Origin: Filomicrobium sp.
Lineage (GTDB): Bacteria; Pseudomonadota; Alphaproteobacteria; Rhizobiales; Hyphomicrobiaceae
Assembly (NCBI GenBank): GCA_017792465.1
Contig: CP051234.1
Span: 4,248,501 to 4,312,500 of the forward strand
Direction: 5' to 3'
DNA: 64,000 nt
In this document: positions 20,444-28,849 of the stretch, piece by piece
Layout of the letters: each line of letters begins with the position of its first letter
Numbering within the stretch: position 1 is the stretch's first letter
Made by a program: the position numbers and the translations under genes
The notes under the pieces: generated by a model
Told to the model about the DNA's origin: nothing
Seen by the model: only the letters and a program-made list of their open reading frames with translations
The model's database searches: none

Positions 20444-22957
20444 TCAGCTTAAGCGTTTGGAAAATTCGGTCTGGCCGCCGGAGGCCAGGATCCGCGCCTG
20501 CTGCACCCAGCCTTCGCGTTCGATGCGGCCTTTGAAATCAAGCGCGTTGCTGATGCGCTCAATTTCCCCGGCTGACCAATTGGCGATCTGCTCGTATGCG
20601 AAGACGCCCATCGCGTTGAGCTTCTTTTCGATAAGGACGCCAATGCCGCGGATCTTTTTCAGATCGTCGACGATCTCTGGCGCCTTGTTGGGGCCGGACA
20701 AGAGTTCGGAACGAACCGACCGCATTCCCGCGACACTCGAAACCGAGCCGGCGCTTCCGGCGTTTTGCCGGATCGCATCCGCAAGCCGCGCGGGGCGGGC
20801 TGACGTTGAAGGGGCGGTTTCTGCGACCGGAGGCGGCGCAGACTGAGCTGCCGTCGGATCTTTGCCTTCAGCTAGCAGGCGCGCCTGTTCGACCCAGTTC
20901 TCACGCTCGACGCGTCCGGTGTCGTTGAGCAGGCTATCGACCTTATTGACGTGTGCAGCGGTCCATTTGGAGATCTGGCTGTAGGAGCGCACGCCTTTGG
21001 AGTGCAGCATGGCTTCGATCTCAGGATCGATGCCGGAGATGCGCTTCAGGTCGTCGGGTTCTGAAGCGGTGGCGCTCGATGCTGCGACGGCTGCTGCTGC
21101 GGCGACGGTTGCTGCCGCTGCCGCTGCGGTTGCCGTGCTGGCAGCGCTGCTTGCAGGTTCGCTCGCAGGCGATGCTGGCGCAGGTGTCGCCGCTTCGGGC
21201 ATAGGTGCCCCGGTCGCCAAGGCCAGTGCCTGTCCGATCCAATTCTCCCGGCTTACACGGCCTGGCTCGCCCAGAATGCTGTCGACTTTCTCGACGTGGG
21301 CGGGTGTCCATTTGGAGATCTGAGCGAAGCTCTTGACACCCTTTGAGTTCAGCATGTCGCGAACGCCGGCGTCGATGCCCTGGATACGCATTAGGTCGTC
21401 GGGTTCATTGGAAGCGGCAGGGGCAGCGGCGGCTGATGCGGCAGCGACTTCGCTTGCCGGCCAGTTAGTCTCGCGGCCGGAGGTGAAGGCAGTTTCCTTG
21501 CCGTCGGCGAGGATCTTTGCCTGTTCGATCCAATTTTCTTTGGAAATGCGGCCAGGCTGCTGCAGGAGGCCGTCGAACTTTTGCACATCGCTCGATGTCC
21601 ATTTTGCGATCTGCGAATAGGACTGGATGCCGTTGGACTTCAGAAGGGTTTCGGCGGCAGCGTCGATGCCTTCGATCCGCTTCAGGTCATTGTCGGCGAG
21701 CGGTTCTGCTTCAGGTGCGGTGCTGGCTGTGGCTGATACGGCAGCTGTTGCGGCGGCGGCGACTGCTGTCACGGCCGCAGCGGCTCCGGCTTGCGATGTC
21801 GGCAGCGGTTCGGGATCCGGCAGCCCAGCCGCGGGCGGCGTGACGGCGACGGCGGCGGTCTTGTGCTGTGTGAAATGCGTGGTCTTGCCATCATCAAGCA
21901 TGCGCGCCTGCTCGATCCAGTTTTCGCGCGAGATGCGTCCGGGTTCGCCCAGAACCTGATCCATCTGGGCGACGTCTTCACGTTTCCAGAAGGCGATCTG
22001 CTTGAAGTTGGTGATGCCGTTTTGAACGAGGATCGCGTTGGTCTTGTCATCGATGCCTTCGATGAGGCGGAGATCGACCGGGCCTGTGGCGGCGGCCGGC
22101 TTTGTCGCTGCGACGGCTGCTGCGGCTGCCACTGGAGCCGCGGCTGCCGCCAGCGTAGCCCACGGGCTGGAGGGGCCCTTGCCGGCGAGGCGGCGGAGAT
22201 GTCCGGTTTCCTTGCCGTCTGCAAGCATGCGGGCCTGCTCGACCCAGCCGCCTGCGGTCGCCCGATTGTCGCCGAAGGCCTCGTTGACGCGTTTGATGTC
22301 GGCCATTTTCCAATCGGCGATCTGGGCGAAACGGGTGTAGCCCAACTGGTTCAGACTGGTTGCGGTTTCTGCATCGACACCCTCGATCTGGCGCAGGTCG
22401 TCGGCTGGTGGGCCCGGTTCGGCGATTGGAGCGGAGACGCTCGACATGCCGACGGTCCCGCCAACGCTGGGGTAGCGGGCCGCAGGCTGGGCCGGAGTTG
22501 CTGGCGTTTCGGTTTTTTCTGAGGTCAGCGCTGTGGCTGCTGCGGCTCCAGCAGCGATAGCTGCAGCAGCAGCTGCCGCTGCCGCCGAACTTTCTTCGGC
22601 TGCGGAGGCTTCGGACGTCTCCTCGGATTGAGCCGTGGCTTCCCCTTCGGCTTCTGCGGGAGCGGCGGTCAGGACGCGCTCGAAACGCGCGGATTCGGCG
22701 ACACCGGAATCTTCTGGCGGGGTGGCTTCGGCGACCGTCTCAATTTTGGGCTGGACAGGTTCTGGCGCGTCGCGCAGCTGGGTTGCGGCCGCTGCCGCTG
22801 TTCCGGCTGCCGTTGCAGTTGCGGCTGCGGTATCTCCGCCGATGTCTTTCCTGGGACGGCGAGGCGTGAACAGGCGACGCAGCAGGCAGCCGAGAATCGC
22901 GCCAACAAAATAGGCCGCGAGCATCAGCAGTGCGGATTCCAACAAGAAGTATTCCAT
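20444..22957 (-). CDS. Membrane-anchored six-module HhH-like protein
   Basis: 837 residues. One N-terminal membrane helix (about 5-27, LLMLAAYFVGAILGCLLRR) is followed by a long Ala/Glu/Pro-rich linker and then six copies of a module of about 65 residues, near 186, 294, 423, 520, 650 and 770. Each reads DL(K/R)xIxGID, then G(V/I)xxxxQIxxW, a helix, GRxxxENWxxQAxxLAxGK. The first half resembles the helix-hairpin-helix repeat used by many DNA-binding proteins and by alphaproteobacterial L21-linked proteins. Linkers between modules are nearly pure Ala/Thr/Pro/Val. No catalytic site is seen. It lies downstream of a 32-residue membrane peptide and a BON/OmpA gene, probably one operon. Binding to DNA is inference. 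Confidence 0.8.
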   Translation of the reverse strand: MEYFLLESALLMLAAYFVGAILGCLLRRLFTPRRPRKDIGGDTAAATATAAGTAAAAATQLRDAPEPVQPKIETVAEATPPEDSGVAESARFERVLTAAPAEAEGEATAQSEETSEASAAEESSAAAAAAAAAIAAGAAAATALTSEKTETPATPAQPAARYPSVGGTVGMSSVSAPIAEPGPPADDLRQIEGVDAETATSLNQLGYTRFAQIADWKMADIKRVNEAFGDNRATAGGWVEQARMLADGKETGHLRRLAGKGPSSPWATLAAAAAPVAAAAAVAATKPAAATGPVDLRLIEGIDDKTNAILVQNGITNFKQIAFWKREDVAQMDQVLGEPGRISRENWIEQARMLDDGKTTHFTQHKTAAVAVTPPAAGLPDPEPLPTSQAGAAAAVTAVAAAATAAVSATASTAPEAEPLADNDLKRIEGIDAAAETLLKSNGIQSYSQIAKWTSSDVQKFDGLLQQPGRISKENWIEQAKILADGKETAFTSGRETNWPASEVAAASAAAAPAASNEPDDLMRIQGIDAGVRDMLNSKGVKSFAQISKWTPAHVEKVDSILGEPGRVSRENWIGQALALATGAPMPEAATPAPASPASEPASSAASTATAAAAAATVAAAAAVAASSATASEPDDLKRISGIDPEIEAMLHSKGVRSYSQISKWTAAHVNKVDSLLNDTGRVERENWVEQARLLAEGKDPTAAQSAPPPVAETAPSTSARPARLADAIRQNAGSAGSVSSVAGMRSVRSELLSGPNKAPEIVDDLKKIRGIGVLIEKKLNAMGVFAYEQIANWSAGEIERISNALDFKGRIEREGWVQQARILASGGQTEFSKRLS

Positions 22958-23001
22958 GTTCTTTTACCCCCCGATCTTTGCGATCTTACCTGGTCGAGCC
23001 A

Positions 23002-23100
23002 TCAATCATTCGAACGGCTGCAGGAAACCCAGCCAACAAGCAGGCCGATTGCAAAGGCAGTTGCGAGATACCAGAACAGTTTGACGAACAGATAATCCAC
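23002..23100 (-). CDS. 32-residue membrane peptide
   Basis: A GTG-started frame behind AAGGAG (spacing about 9) encodes a 32-residue peptide: a basic-aromatic start (YLFVKLFWYLA), one membrane helix (ATAFAIGLLVGWVSC), and a short polar end SRSND. It begins 151 bp after the OmpA gene and ends 44 bp before the six-module gene. Its helix resembles the N-terminal anchor of that neighbour (AAYFVGAILGC). Too short for ordinary gene finders. The strong ribosome-binding site and membrane-helix composition support it; no homology check was possible. Confidence 0.6.
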   Translation of the reverse strand: MDYLFVKLFWYLATAFAIGLLVGWVSCSRSND

Positions 23101-23251
23101 TTTGTTCTACTCCTTGTTCGGATTACGAGATCCGATTTCCTCTTGGAAGCCTGTTTTTATTCAATCATCCATACGCGAAAGGCTTTGCCATATCGATTGC
23201 ATTTTGGTTGCAAAGCGTCGCTTGCGCTTGATTTCAATCTGCCAGGCTTCG

Positions 23252-26017
23252 TCAACTACTTAGTCGGACCGTAAACTCGATACGTCTGTTTTTAGCGCGA
23301 TTTTCATCGGAATTGTTTGGTGCGACGGGTTTCTCTTCGCCAAAGCCGACGGCATCCAGCTTGTCGCGGGGGACGCCGGCAGACACCAGATAGTTGATGA
23401 CGGACGCGGCGCGGCGCAGCGACAGATCTTCGTTGTCGGCGCGCTGGCCGATGGAATCGGTGTGGCCCTGGACGATGAGACGTATGTCGTTGCAGCGATT
23501 TGCGATGGAAGCCAGCCTGTCGAGCGTCGGGTAGCTGGACGGCGTGAGGTTGTCCTTGCCGTATTCGAAGTGGATGACACCTGATTTGGCCGCCTCGCTC
23601 AGTTTTTGTTGGCAGGCTTCGGCCTTCGGCGGCAGCGGGCGGCTTTCGAGAAGTTTGCGCAGGGCGTTTTCTTTTGCCTTGAGATCAGCGACCTGCTTTT
23701 CCATTGCTTGGCGCCGGGCGGCCTCTTCGGCTTCGGCTTTTTGGCGGTTGGCTTCGGCTGCAGCGCGCTTGCGTTCAGCGGCGTCTGCCTCGGCTTTGCG
23801 TTTGGCCTCTTCTGCGGCCTGTTGGCGCGCGGCGGTTGCCGCCGCCGCGGCTTCGGCTTGGCGGCGCGCCTCTTCTTCTGCCTGGGCTTTTCTGCGGTCG
23901 GCGGCCTGAGCTTCGGCTTCCTTGCGCTCAGCCGCTGCGGCTTCTTCGGCCTGGCGGCGGGTCTCTTCTTCTGCTTGAGCTTTTTTGCGCTCAGTGGCCA
24001 CGGCTTCTGCCTCTTGACGGGCAGCTTCGTCAGCTTCGGTCTTCAGCCGGGCTTCCTCGTCGGCGGCCGCTTTCTTGCGCGCGGCTTCTTCTTCGGCAGC
24101 CTTCTTCCTAGCGGCTTCGTCTTCCTCGGCTTTGCGTCGTGCTTCCTCGGCAGCCTTTGCAGCTTCGAGCTTTTCGGCTTCGGCCTTTTGACGCTCGGCT
24201 TCGGCGGCCTCGGCTGCTTTGCGCTTTGCTTCCATCTCAGCCCAGATCATGGCGTCGGATTTCACTTCGACGAGGCTGCGGCCGGAGTATTTCTTAGCCA
24301 GGTTATGGTCGAGCCGATCCTTGATTGCGGTTGCGACGGCGGTGTCGGCTGCTTCGCCACTGATGACGAGTTCCTGGCCTGTCAATTTTGCTTCGCCACG
24401 GCGCAACAGGCTCAACAGATTGATCCCGGTTGCGGCGACCTTCTGCCATTTGGCGGAATATCCGGATGCCACCGTCATCTTGTTGTCGATCTTGGCTTTG
24501 GGAAATTGTTTGCGCGTGACCGAAAGCAAATTGGTCAGCGTTTCGATATCGGGGACTTCGCCATCGAGATGGATCGTGTCGCCGCCATCGAAATCAGCGC
24601 GCCAGGTGAGATAAGGCTCATCGGGCAGATCAAGGTCGAGATCGATATTGGCATCGCAGGCGCGTGTCGTTGCAGCGCGCAATTCTCCAGGGACTTCTTC
24701 GGCGAGTTGTTCGCTTTGCGTTTTCGCCGTCAGCGTCAGGTTGCGATCGACAAGGTTGAGCTTGCCGCTGCCCAATCTGGCGACGGATTTGATGCCGGCA
24801 AACAGGCAACGTCGCCAGCCTTCCGGCGCGCCCGATCCAAGCGTCAGATTGTCGACGATCCGCTTCTTCGGGAAGGCCTTGCGGGTGTGGTCGAGCAACT
24901 GGGTGCGTGCGTCTTCATCGGGCACATAGCCTGTCAGCTGCAGATCCTCGCCTTGGACGTCGATTGACGTCGTGAAGGGCGTGACGACCGGAGGCTTGGG
25001 TTCGGGGAAGGTGATGTTATGGGTGAAGGCGAAGGCTTTCGGCAGCGCGTCTTTCAGTTCCGCAACGATGGCGTTGGCGGTGTCCTCATCGGGGGCCTCG
25101 CCGGAGACGTCGAGTGAGGCGTCTTTCAATTTGGCGCTGCCGTTTTTCAGCTTGGAGAGCTGGGCGAGGGCGTTGTTTGCGGCCGTGCTCCAGTCGACGG
25201 GCGCACCGGCTGCCGTTTCCATACGATCGATGATGACTAGGCTTGGGAAAGCAGCTTTGGCAGCGGCGAAGAGCTTCTCGCGCTGTTGCTCGCCGGGGAC
25301 GTGTCCGGCCAGAACGAGCTGCGTTGCGGCTTTTTCCGCGCTCCAGGTATAAGGCGAGACAATCGGCGGGCGGATTTCGTTTTTGGCGAGCGTTACGCCG
25401 TCCGGCATTGCGCCGGTGAGAGCGGCCTTGGCGCTCTTGAAGGCTGCAAAGTCGCGCGCTTCGCCAGCAATCGAGAAATCAAGCTGAGAAAGCGTGAAGC
25501 TGCCCGAGCTGAGCTGCGTCAGGCGGTCGAGACCGAAGTTAAAGCCTTTGAGCCAGACTTCCGTCTTGGGGGCACCACGGGCGAGTTTAGTTTGGTCGTC
25601 GATGTCGAATTTCGGGAAACGCGTCTTGACGGACTTCAGGAGGGTTTTGCGGATTTCTTCGTTTGGAACATAACCGGTGAGCGTAATTTTCGAGCCGTCG
25701 ATGGCTGCCGATAGAGCGTACTTCTCGACCAGATCGATCAAATCAACGTGTTCGTCGACGACGCGGACACCCCACACTTTGCGGACGATATCCAAGGCGG
25801 CATCGGGGTGTTCTTCGCGGAAGGCAAGCCCCTTCAGCAACCCGTCGCGACCGTCAAAACCGGTTCCGGCCCATGACAGTCCGGCTGCCGTCAACGCGCT
25901 TTGCGATCTCTCGCGCAGGTCTTCTTGAATGGGATCCTTCTCCCAGACGACCGTGAGCCAGAGCAGTGCCAGAACGGGGAGCAAGCCCCAAAGCCAGCGA
26001 ACGGGGTTGCATTTCAT
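23252..26017 (-). CDS. BON-repeat, coiled-coil, OmpA-domain envelope protein
   Basis: 921 residues from the ATG at 26017, preceded by AGGAGC; the frame is open to 26197 but those residues look non-coding. A membrane anchor (WLWGLLPVLALLWLTVVWE) comes first. Then one BON-like unit and about four tandem repeats of roughly 140 residues, each with L(T/S)GYVPDEEAR, KAFPK, a hydrophobic-D pair and LxISGEAxD. Next is a coiled coil of about 170 residues made of Ala/Glu/Lys/Arg repeats, and last an OmpA peptidoglycan-binding domain (HFEYGKDNLTPSSYPTLD, VQGHTDSIG, LSLRRAASVINYLV, NRRIEFTV). It probably spans the periplasm from inner membrane to cell wall. Confidence 0.85.
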   Translation of the reverse strand: MKCNPVRWLWGLLPVLALLWLTVVWEKDPIQEDLRERSQSALTAAGLSWAGTGFDGRDGLLKGLAFREEHPDAALDIVRKVWGVRVVDEHVDLIDLVEKYALSAAIDGSKITLTGYVPNEEIRKTLLKSVKTRFPKFDIDDQTKLARGAPKTEVWLKGFNFGLDRLTQLSSGSFTLSQLDFSIAGEARDFAAFKSAKAALTGAMPDGVTLAKNEIRPPIVSPYTWSAEKAATQLVLAGHVPGEQQREKLFAAAKAAFPSLVIIDRMETAAGAPVDWSTAANNALAQLSKLKNGSAKLKDASLDVSGEAPDEDTANAIVAELKDALPKAFAFTHNITFPEPKPPVVTPFTTSIDVQGEDLQLTGYVPDEDARTQLLDHTRKAFPKKRIVDNLTLGSGAPEGWRRCLFAGIKSVARLGSGKLNLVDRNLTLTAKTQSEQLAEEVPGELRAATTRACDANIDLDLDLPDEPYLTWRADFDGGDTIHLDGEVPDIETLTNLLSVTRKQFPKAKIDNKMTVASGYSAKWQKVAATGINLLSLLRRGEAKLTGQELVISGEAADTAVATAIKDRLDHNLAKKYSGRSLVEVKSDAMIWAEMEAKRKAAEAAEAERQKAEAEKLEAAKAAEEARRKAEEDEAARKKAAEEEAARKKAAADEEARLKTEADEAARQEAEAVATERKKAQAEEETRRQAEEAAAAERKEAEAQAADRRKAQAEEEARRQAEAAAAATAARQQAAEEAKRKAEADAAERKRAAAEANRQKAEAEEAARRQAMEKQVADLKAKENALRKLLESRPLPPKAEACQQKLSEAAKSGVIHFEYGKDNLTPSSYPTLDRLASIANRCNDIRLIVQGHTDSIGQRADNEDLSLRRAASVINYLVSAGVPRDKLDAVGFGEEKPVAPNNSDENRAKNRRIEFTVRLSS

Positions 26018-26698
26018 CGAGATTAAGCTCCTGACCTTCTTCGCACGGAATAAACCGCGCCAAGAAATCGTTCTAAGGGCTGTGGCGGGCGGTAAGAAGC
26101 ACCGCTTGGGAAGAAAACGGTTTTCTATCCGGGCGATGCCAAAGTGCCACGTTCGAGATTCTTGCAATATACCCACGCGGAGTCGCGGTTCAAGCAAGCG
26201 GGGGCCGTGAAGGGATTTCGACCTCAGCCATGCGGCGGACAGATTGACGCAGAAGTGGCATGCCTGAGGAAGCTCAGGAATTTTTGGAAAGAACTGCTGA
26301 TTTTCTTTGATGAGAGATGGATCGAAAGTTGCCGAAATTCGTTCTCAACTCAGCCTGCGTCGGCGTGCATCAAGAGGCCTGGGTTGCGACTGGCGTGAGG
26401 ATGCTTCAGTTGATCTTGAGGTGGAGACCTGAGGCCGGGGTGTGTGCGGCTGTGGCTGGCCAAGAGTTAGAAAAGTCTGAGCGCCGATCTCGCAAGGTCG
26501 ATTGAAAATTTGTTCGCAACGCAAAATATGCTCACGCCGGATGGTTTTAGGGTTTTGGAAATTGCGCTGAGGAATTCCTTAACAATTGACCCAAAATGTT
26601 TATCGGGCTTGTTTGGGTTTCGCGTTTAGGAGATCGTCACTAAATTCAGTTATCTTTTTCGCCAACTGTGTTTTTTGGGCGTAAACCTGGAGTTGAGT
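26018..26698. other. Divergent intergenic region, no gene seen
   Basis: 680 bp between the OmpA gene and a plus-strand secreted-protein gene. Short frames exist on both strands but none has a ribosome-binding site and likeness to a protein. The last 150 bp is AT-rich and probably carries the promoter of the downstream gene. Confidence 0.45.
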
Positions 26699-27091
26699 AT
26701 GCGTATTGTTAAGTTTGCGCTGGCGCTTTGCGTGCTGGCTGCGACGATGGTGGTCGCAGGGCCGCAAGAGAGCCAAGCCGGTGGATGGCGCGACCGTGCG
26801 CCGGAGGGCTGGGGCCGCAGCCGCGAGATCCGGCACTACGTCTATCGTCCGCGCTATCGTCATGTCTATCGCTTCCGTGCGGAGACCGACCCTTACGCTT
26901 ATCGTTATGAGCCGCGCGGGTATTACCCTTATTACAACTCGGGCTATTGGCGTCCGGCCCATGTCATTCGCAAGCGTCGCTATCTGCGCCGTCCGCCGTA
27001 TTACAAAGCCTGGGGCGAAAATCGCAGACGGTATCGCCACCGCGAATGGCATTATCGCCATCATGGCCGCCATCACCGTGGCCACTGGTGA
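26699..27091 (+). CDS. Basic Tyr/Arg/His-rich secreted protein
   Basis: 130 residues from the ATG at 26699 with TGGAG upstream. A signal peptide (MRIVKFALALCVLAATMVVAG, cleaved near ESQAGG) precedes a mature part that is almost only Arg, Tyr, His, Pro and Trp, with repeated YR, RYRH and PYY units and a last stretch HYRHHGRHHRGHW. No domain is recognised; similar low-complexity basic periplasmic proteins are frequent in Hyphomicrobiales. The His-rich end could bind metal, but that is a guess. A terminator follows. Confidence 0.7.
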   Translation: MRIVKFALALCVLAATMVVAGPQESQAGGWRDRAPEGWGRSREIRHYVYRPRYRHVYRFRAETDPYAYRYEPRGYYPYYNSGYWRPAHVIRKRRYLRRPPYYKAWGENRRRYRHREWHYRHHGRHHRGHW

Positions 27092-27136
27092 GTTGACCGC
27101 CGGTTCGGTTTGAGCTGGAGAGATAAGAGTTTGATT

Positions 27137-27175
27137 GCCGCCGGCCTTTCGATCAGGGCTGGCGGTTTTCGTTTG
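27137..27175 (+). terminator. Terminator after the basic secreted protein
   Basis: GCCGCCGGCC (27137-27146) folds onto GGGCTGGCGG (about 27156-27165) with a 9-nt loop, followed by TTTTCGTTT. One or two mismatches are present. Confidence 0.65.
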
Positions 27176-27227
27176 GGCGTGGTTCGGGAACTAGAAGCGG
27201 CCGCGGATCTGCGGTCGCCCCGCCGCT

Positions 27228-28031
27228 CTAGGATCGCTGCATCGAGAACAGGTGCAGAGCAATCGCGGCGGCGTTCGAGACATTGAGGCTGGCGAGCGCG
27301 CCGCTGGTTTCGATGCGGCAAAGCTTTTCGCAGGTCTCCATCGTGAGTTGGCGCAGGCCCTTGCCTTCGGCGCCCAGCACGATCGCGGTTGGCCTGTCAG
27401 CTTCAATTGCTTCGTGAAGTGCGGTTTCGGCTGTTCCCTCAAGGCCGATGGTCAGCACGCCGGCTTCGTTCAGTTCGCTTAGTGTTCGGGCGAGGTTTAT
27501 GGCCAGATGAACGGGGACGTATTCCAGACCGCCTGAAGCGGATTTGGCGAGTACGCCCGAAAGCGGCGGGCTATGGCGGCGGGTCATGATGAGGCCACCA
27601 CAGCCGAAGACGGCGCCTGATCGCAGGATGGCGCCGACGTTGTGCGGATCGGTGACCTGGTCGAGGAGAATGATCGGCCGGCCGTCGCGGGCTGCGTCGA
27701 TGAGGTCCTCAAGGGTTAGCTCCGGGAGCGGGTCGCATTCCAAATAGACGCCCTGGTGGACGGTATCGCTGCCGAGAAGCTTGTCCAGATTGCGCGGGGT
27801 GGTCTTTTCGGGCTCGATGCCACGCTGATTGAGCCCTTCGGCCAGTTTGTTGGCGGCGTTTTCGGTCATCGTTGCCGACTTGATGCGGCGGGCGGGGTTA
27901 TTGAGGGCGGCTTCGGCGGAGTGCAGGCCGAAAATCTGGATTTCGTCGGGCCGCTCTTTTATGAACGCAGGCTTTTGCCGGTCGCGCGGGCGGTTGTGCT
28001 TCTTATTGGCTTTGGGGCGGTCGGCGGACAT
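27228..28031 (-). CDS. rlmB: TrmH-family 23S rRNA 2'-O-methyltransferase
   Basis: 267 residues from MSADRPKANKK at 28031; the frame is open to 28181 but the earlier residues look non-coding. RlmB methylates the 2'-OH of G2251 in 23S rRNA. After a basic disordered start comes the substrate-binding domain (FGLHSAEAALNNPARRI), then the SpoU knot motifs: DQVTDPHNVGAILRSG (124-139), VLGAEGKGLRQLT, and LNVSNAAAIALH. Assignment to RlmB rather than another TrmH relative rests on the domain layout. Two tRNA genes follow on the opposite strand. Confidence 0.88.
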   Translation of the reverse strand: MSADRPKANKKHNRPRDRQKPAFIKERPDEIQIFGLHSAEAALNNPARRIKSATMTENAANKLAEGLNQRGIEPEKTTPRNLDKLLGSDTVHQGVYLECDPLPELTLEDLIDAARDGRPIILLDQVTDPHNVGAILRSGAVFGCGGLIMTRRHSPPLSGVLAKSASGGLEYVPVHLAINLARTLSELNEAGVLTIGLEGTAETALHEAIEADRPTAIVLGAEGKGLRQLTMETCEKLCRIETSGALASLNVSNAAAIALHLFSMQRS

Positions 28032-28278
28032 CTGTTTTACGGTTTCCAGGTTGGAGCCTAACGATTTTGGAGGGCTGACAGGCCAGGTTCGGTGGGACAA
28101 TGGCTGGCTTTTCAGCTGGCGGCAATGTGTTGGAAGCATCGTTGCTGGAGTGCGGAATTCGTAAGGATTGGCTTTAGGCACGGTGTTCCTGGTTCGGCTA
28201 AGGGTCCGATGGTCGCATTGTCCGTTGGGTTGCCTTCGGTGTTAGCTGCAACCTGAGTTAAAATCCGGGTCAAAGACG

Positions 28279-28307
28279 TTGACATCGGGCGGCGAGCTAA
28301 CCATAAC
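28279..28307 (+). promoter_or_regulatory. Sigma-70-type promoter upstream of tRNA-Tyr
   Basis: TTGACA at 28279-28284, a 17-bp spacer and CATAAC at 28302-28307. Transcription would begin near 28314, about 60 bp before the tRNA. Confidence 0.6.
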
Positions 28308-28317
28308 AATGCGAATT

Positions 28318-28349
28318 GCCCCGCTGTCGTTTGCGGGGCGCTTTTGTTT
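28318..28349 (+). terminator. Terminator-like hairpin before tRNA-Tyr
   Basis: GCCCCGC (28318-28324) pairs perfectly with GCGGGGC (28333-28339) and is followed by CTTTTGTTT. It lies between the promoter at 28279 and the tRNA at 28375. Confidence 0.6.
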
Positions 28350-28374
28350 GTGCCATCCGACTGGGTGGCCGGAT

Positions 28375-28459
28375 GGAGGGGTGCCCGAGTGGCTAAAGGG
28401 GGCGGACTGTAAATCCGCTGGCTTCGCCTACGTTGGTTCGAATCCAACCCCCTCCACCA
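28375..28459 (+). tRNA. tRNA-Tyr (GTA)
   Basis: Acceptor stem GGAGGGG (28375-28381) pairs with CCCCTCC (28449-28455), and ACCA is encoded at the end. The anticodon loop CTGTAAA gives GTA. A long variable arm, as in bacterial class II tRNAs, and the T arm GGTTCGAATCC are present. Confidence 0.95.
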
Positions 28460-28470
28460 TATTCTTTTTT

Positions 28471-28609
28471 GGGTCCACACTGCCTAAAGTTGTGTGGAGC
28501 TCTAGTGGCCCTTCCGTTGCCCACATGGCAACCGGGCCATGACAACCAACCTTAGGCGGACCAGAAGTCCACGGGTGATTGGGCCCACACTTCCCAAGGT
28601 TGTGTGGGA
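28471..28609 (+). ncRNA. Highly structured stretch between two tRNAs
   Basis: Two similar hairpins flank it: CCACAC/GTGTGG (28475-28480 with 28492-28497) and CCCACAC/GTGTGGG (28584-28590 with 28602-28608). Between them GTTGCC/GGCAAC (28516-28521 with 28527-28532) is nested inside GGCCC/GGGCC (28507-28511 with 28534-28538). CAACCTTAGGC at 28547-28557 can pair, with one mismatch, to GCCTAAAGTTG at 28482-28492, and its first seven bases also pair to AAGGTTG at 28596-28602, so two alternative folds exist. It could be an RNA, a processing signal or a tRNA spacer; expression is unknown. Confidence 0.35.
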
Positions 28610-28729
28610 CTGCGCGGCATTCGGCGCATGGCGATCCGCCAGTCAGTCTCTTTCATGGATTGGCAGTGGATCGCGGCTAAGGTAAAAGGTCGGGCGCGAG
28701 GCGCTCTTTGGAGCGAACTAGGAAGTTTC

Positions 28730-28803
28730 GCGGGTATAGCACAATGGTAGTGCAGCAGCCTTCCAAGCTGAATACGCGGGTTCGATTCCCGCTACCCGCT
28801 CCA
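28730..28803 (+). tRNA. tRNA-Gly (TCC)
   Basis: GCGGGTA (28730-28736) pairs with TACCCGC (28793-28799); the discriminator T and CCA follow. The anticodon loop CTTCCAA gives TCC, and the T arm GGGTTCGATTCCC is standard. Confidence 0.95.
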
Positions 28804-28849
28804 TCCTTTCTGTTACGCTGATCAATCGCAGATGCAGTGAGATCACGCG

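Larger units (their letters stand above)
28032..28374. other. rlmB to tRNA-Tyr intergenic region
   Basis: Contains a promoter and a terminator-like hairpin, listed separately, in front of tRNA-Tyr, and presumably the rlmB promoter. No open frame is supported. Confidence 0.5.
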
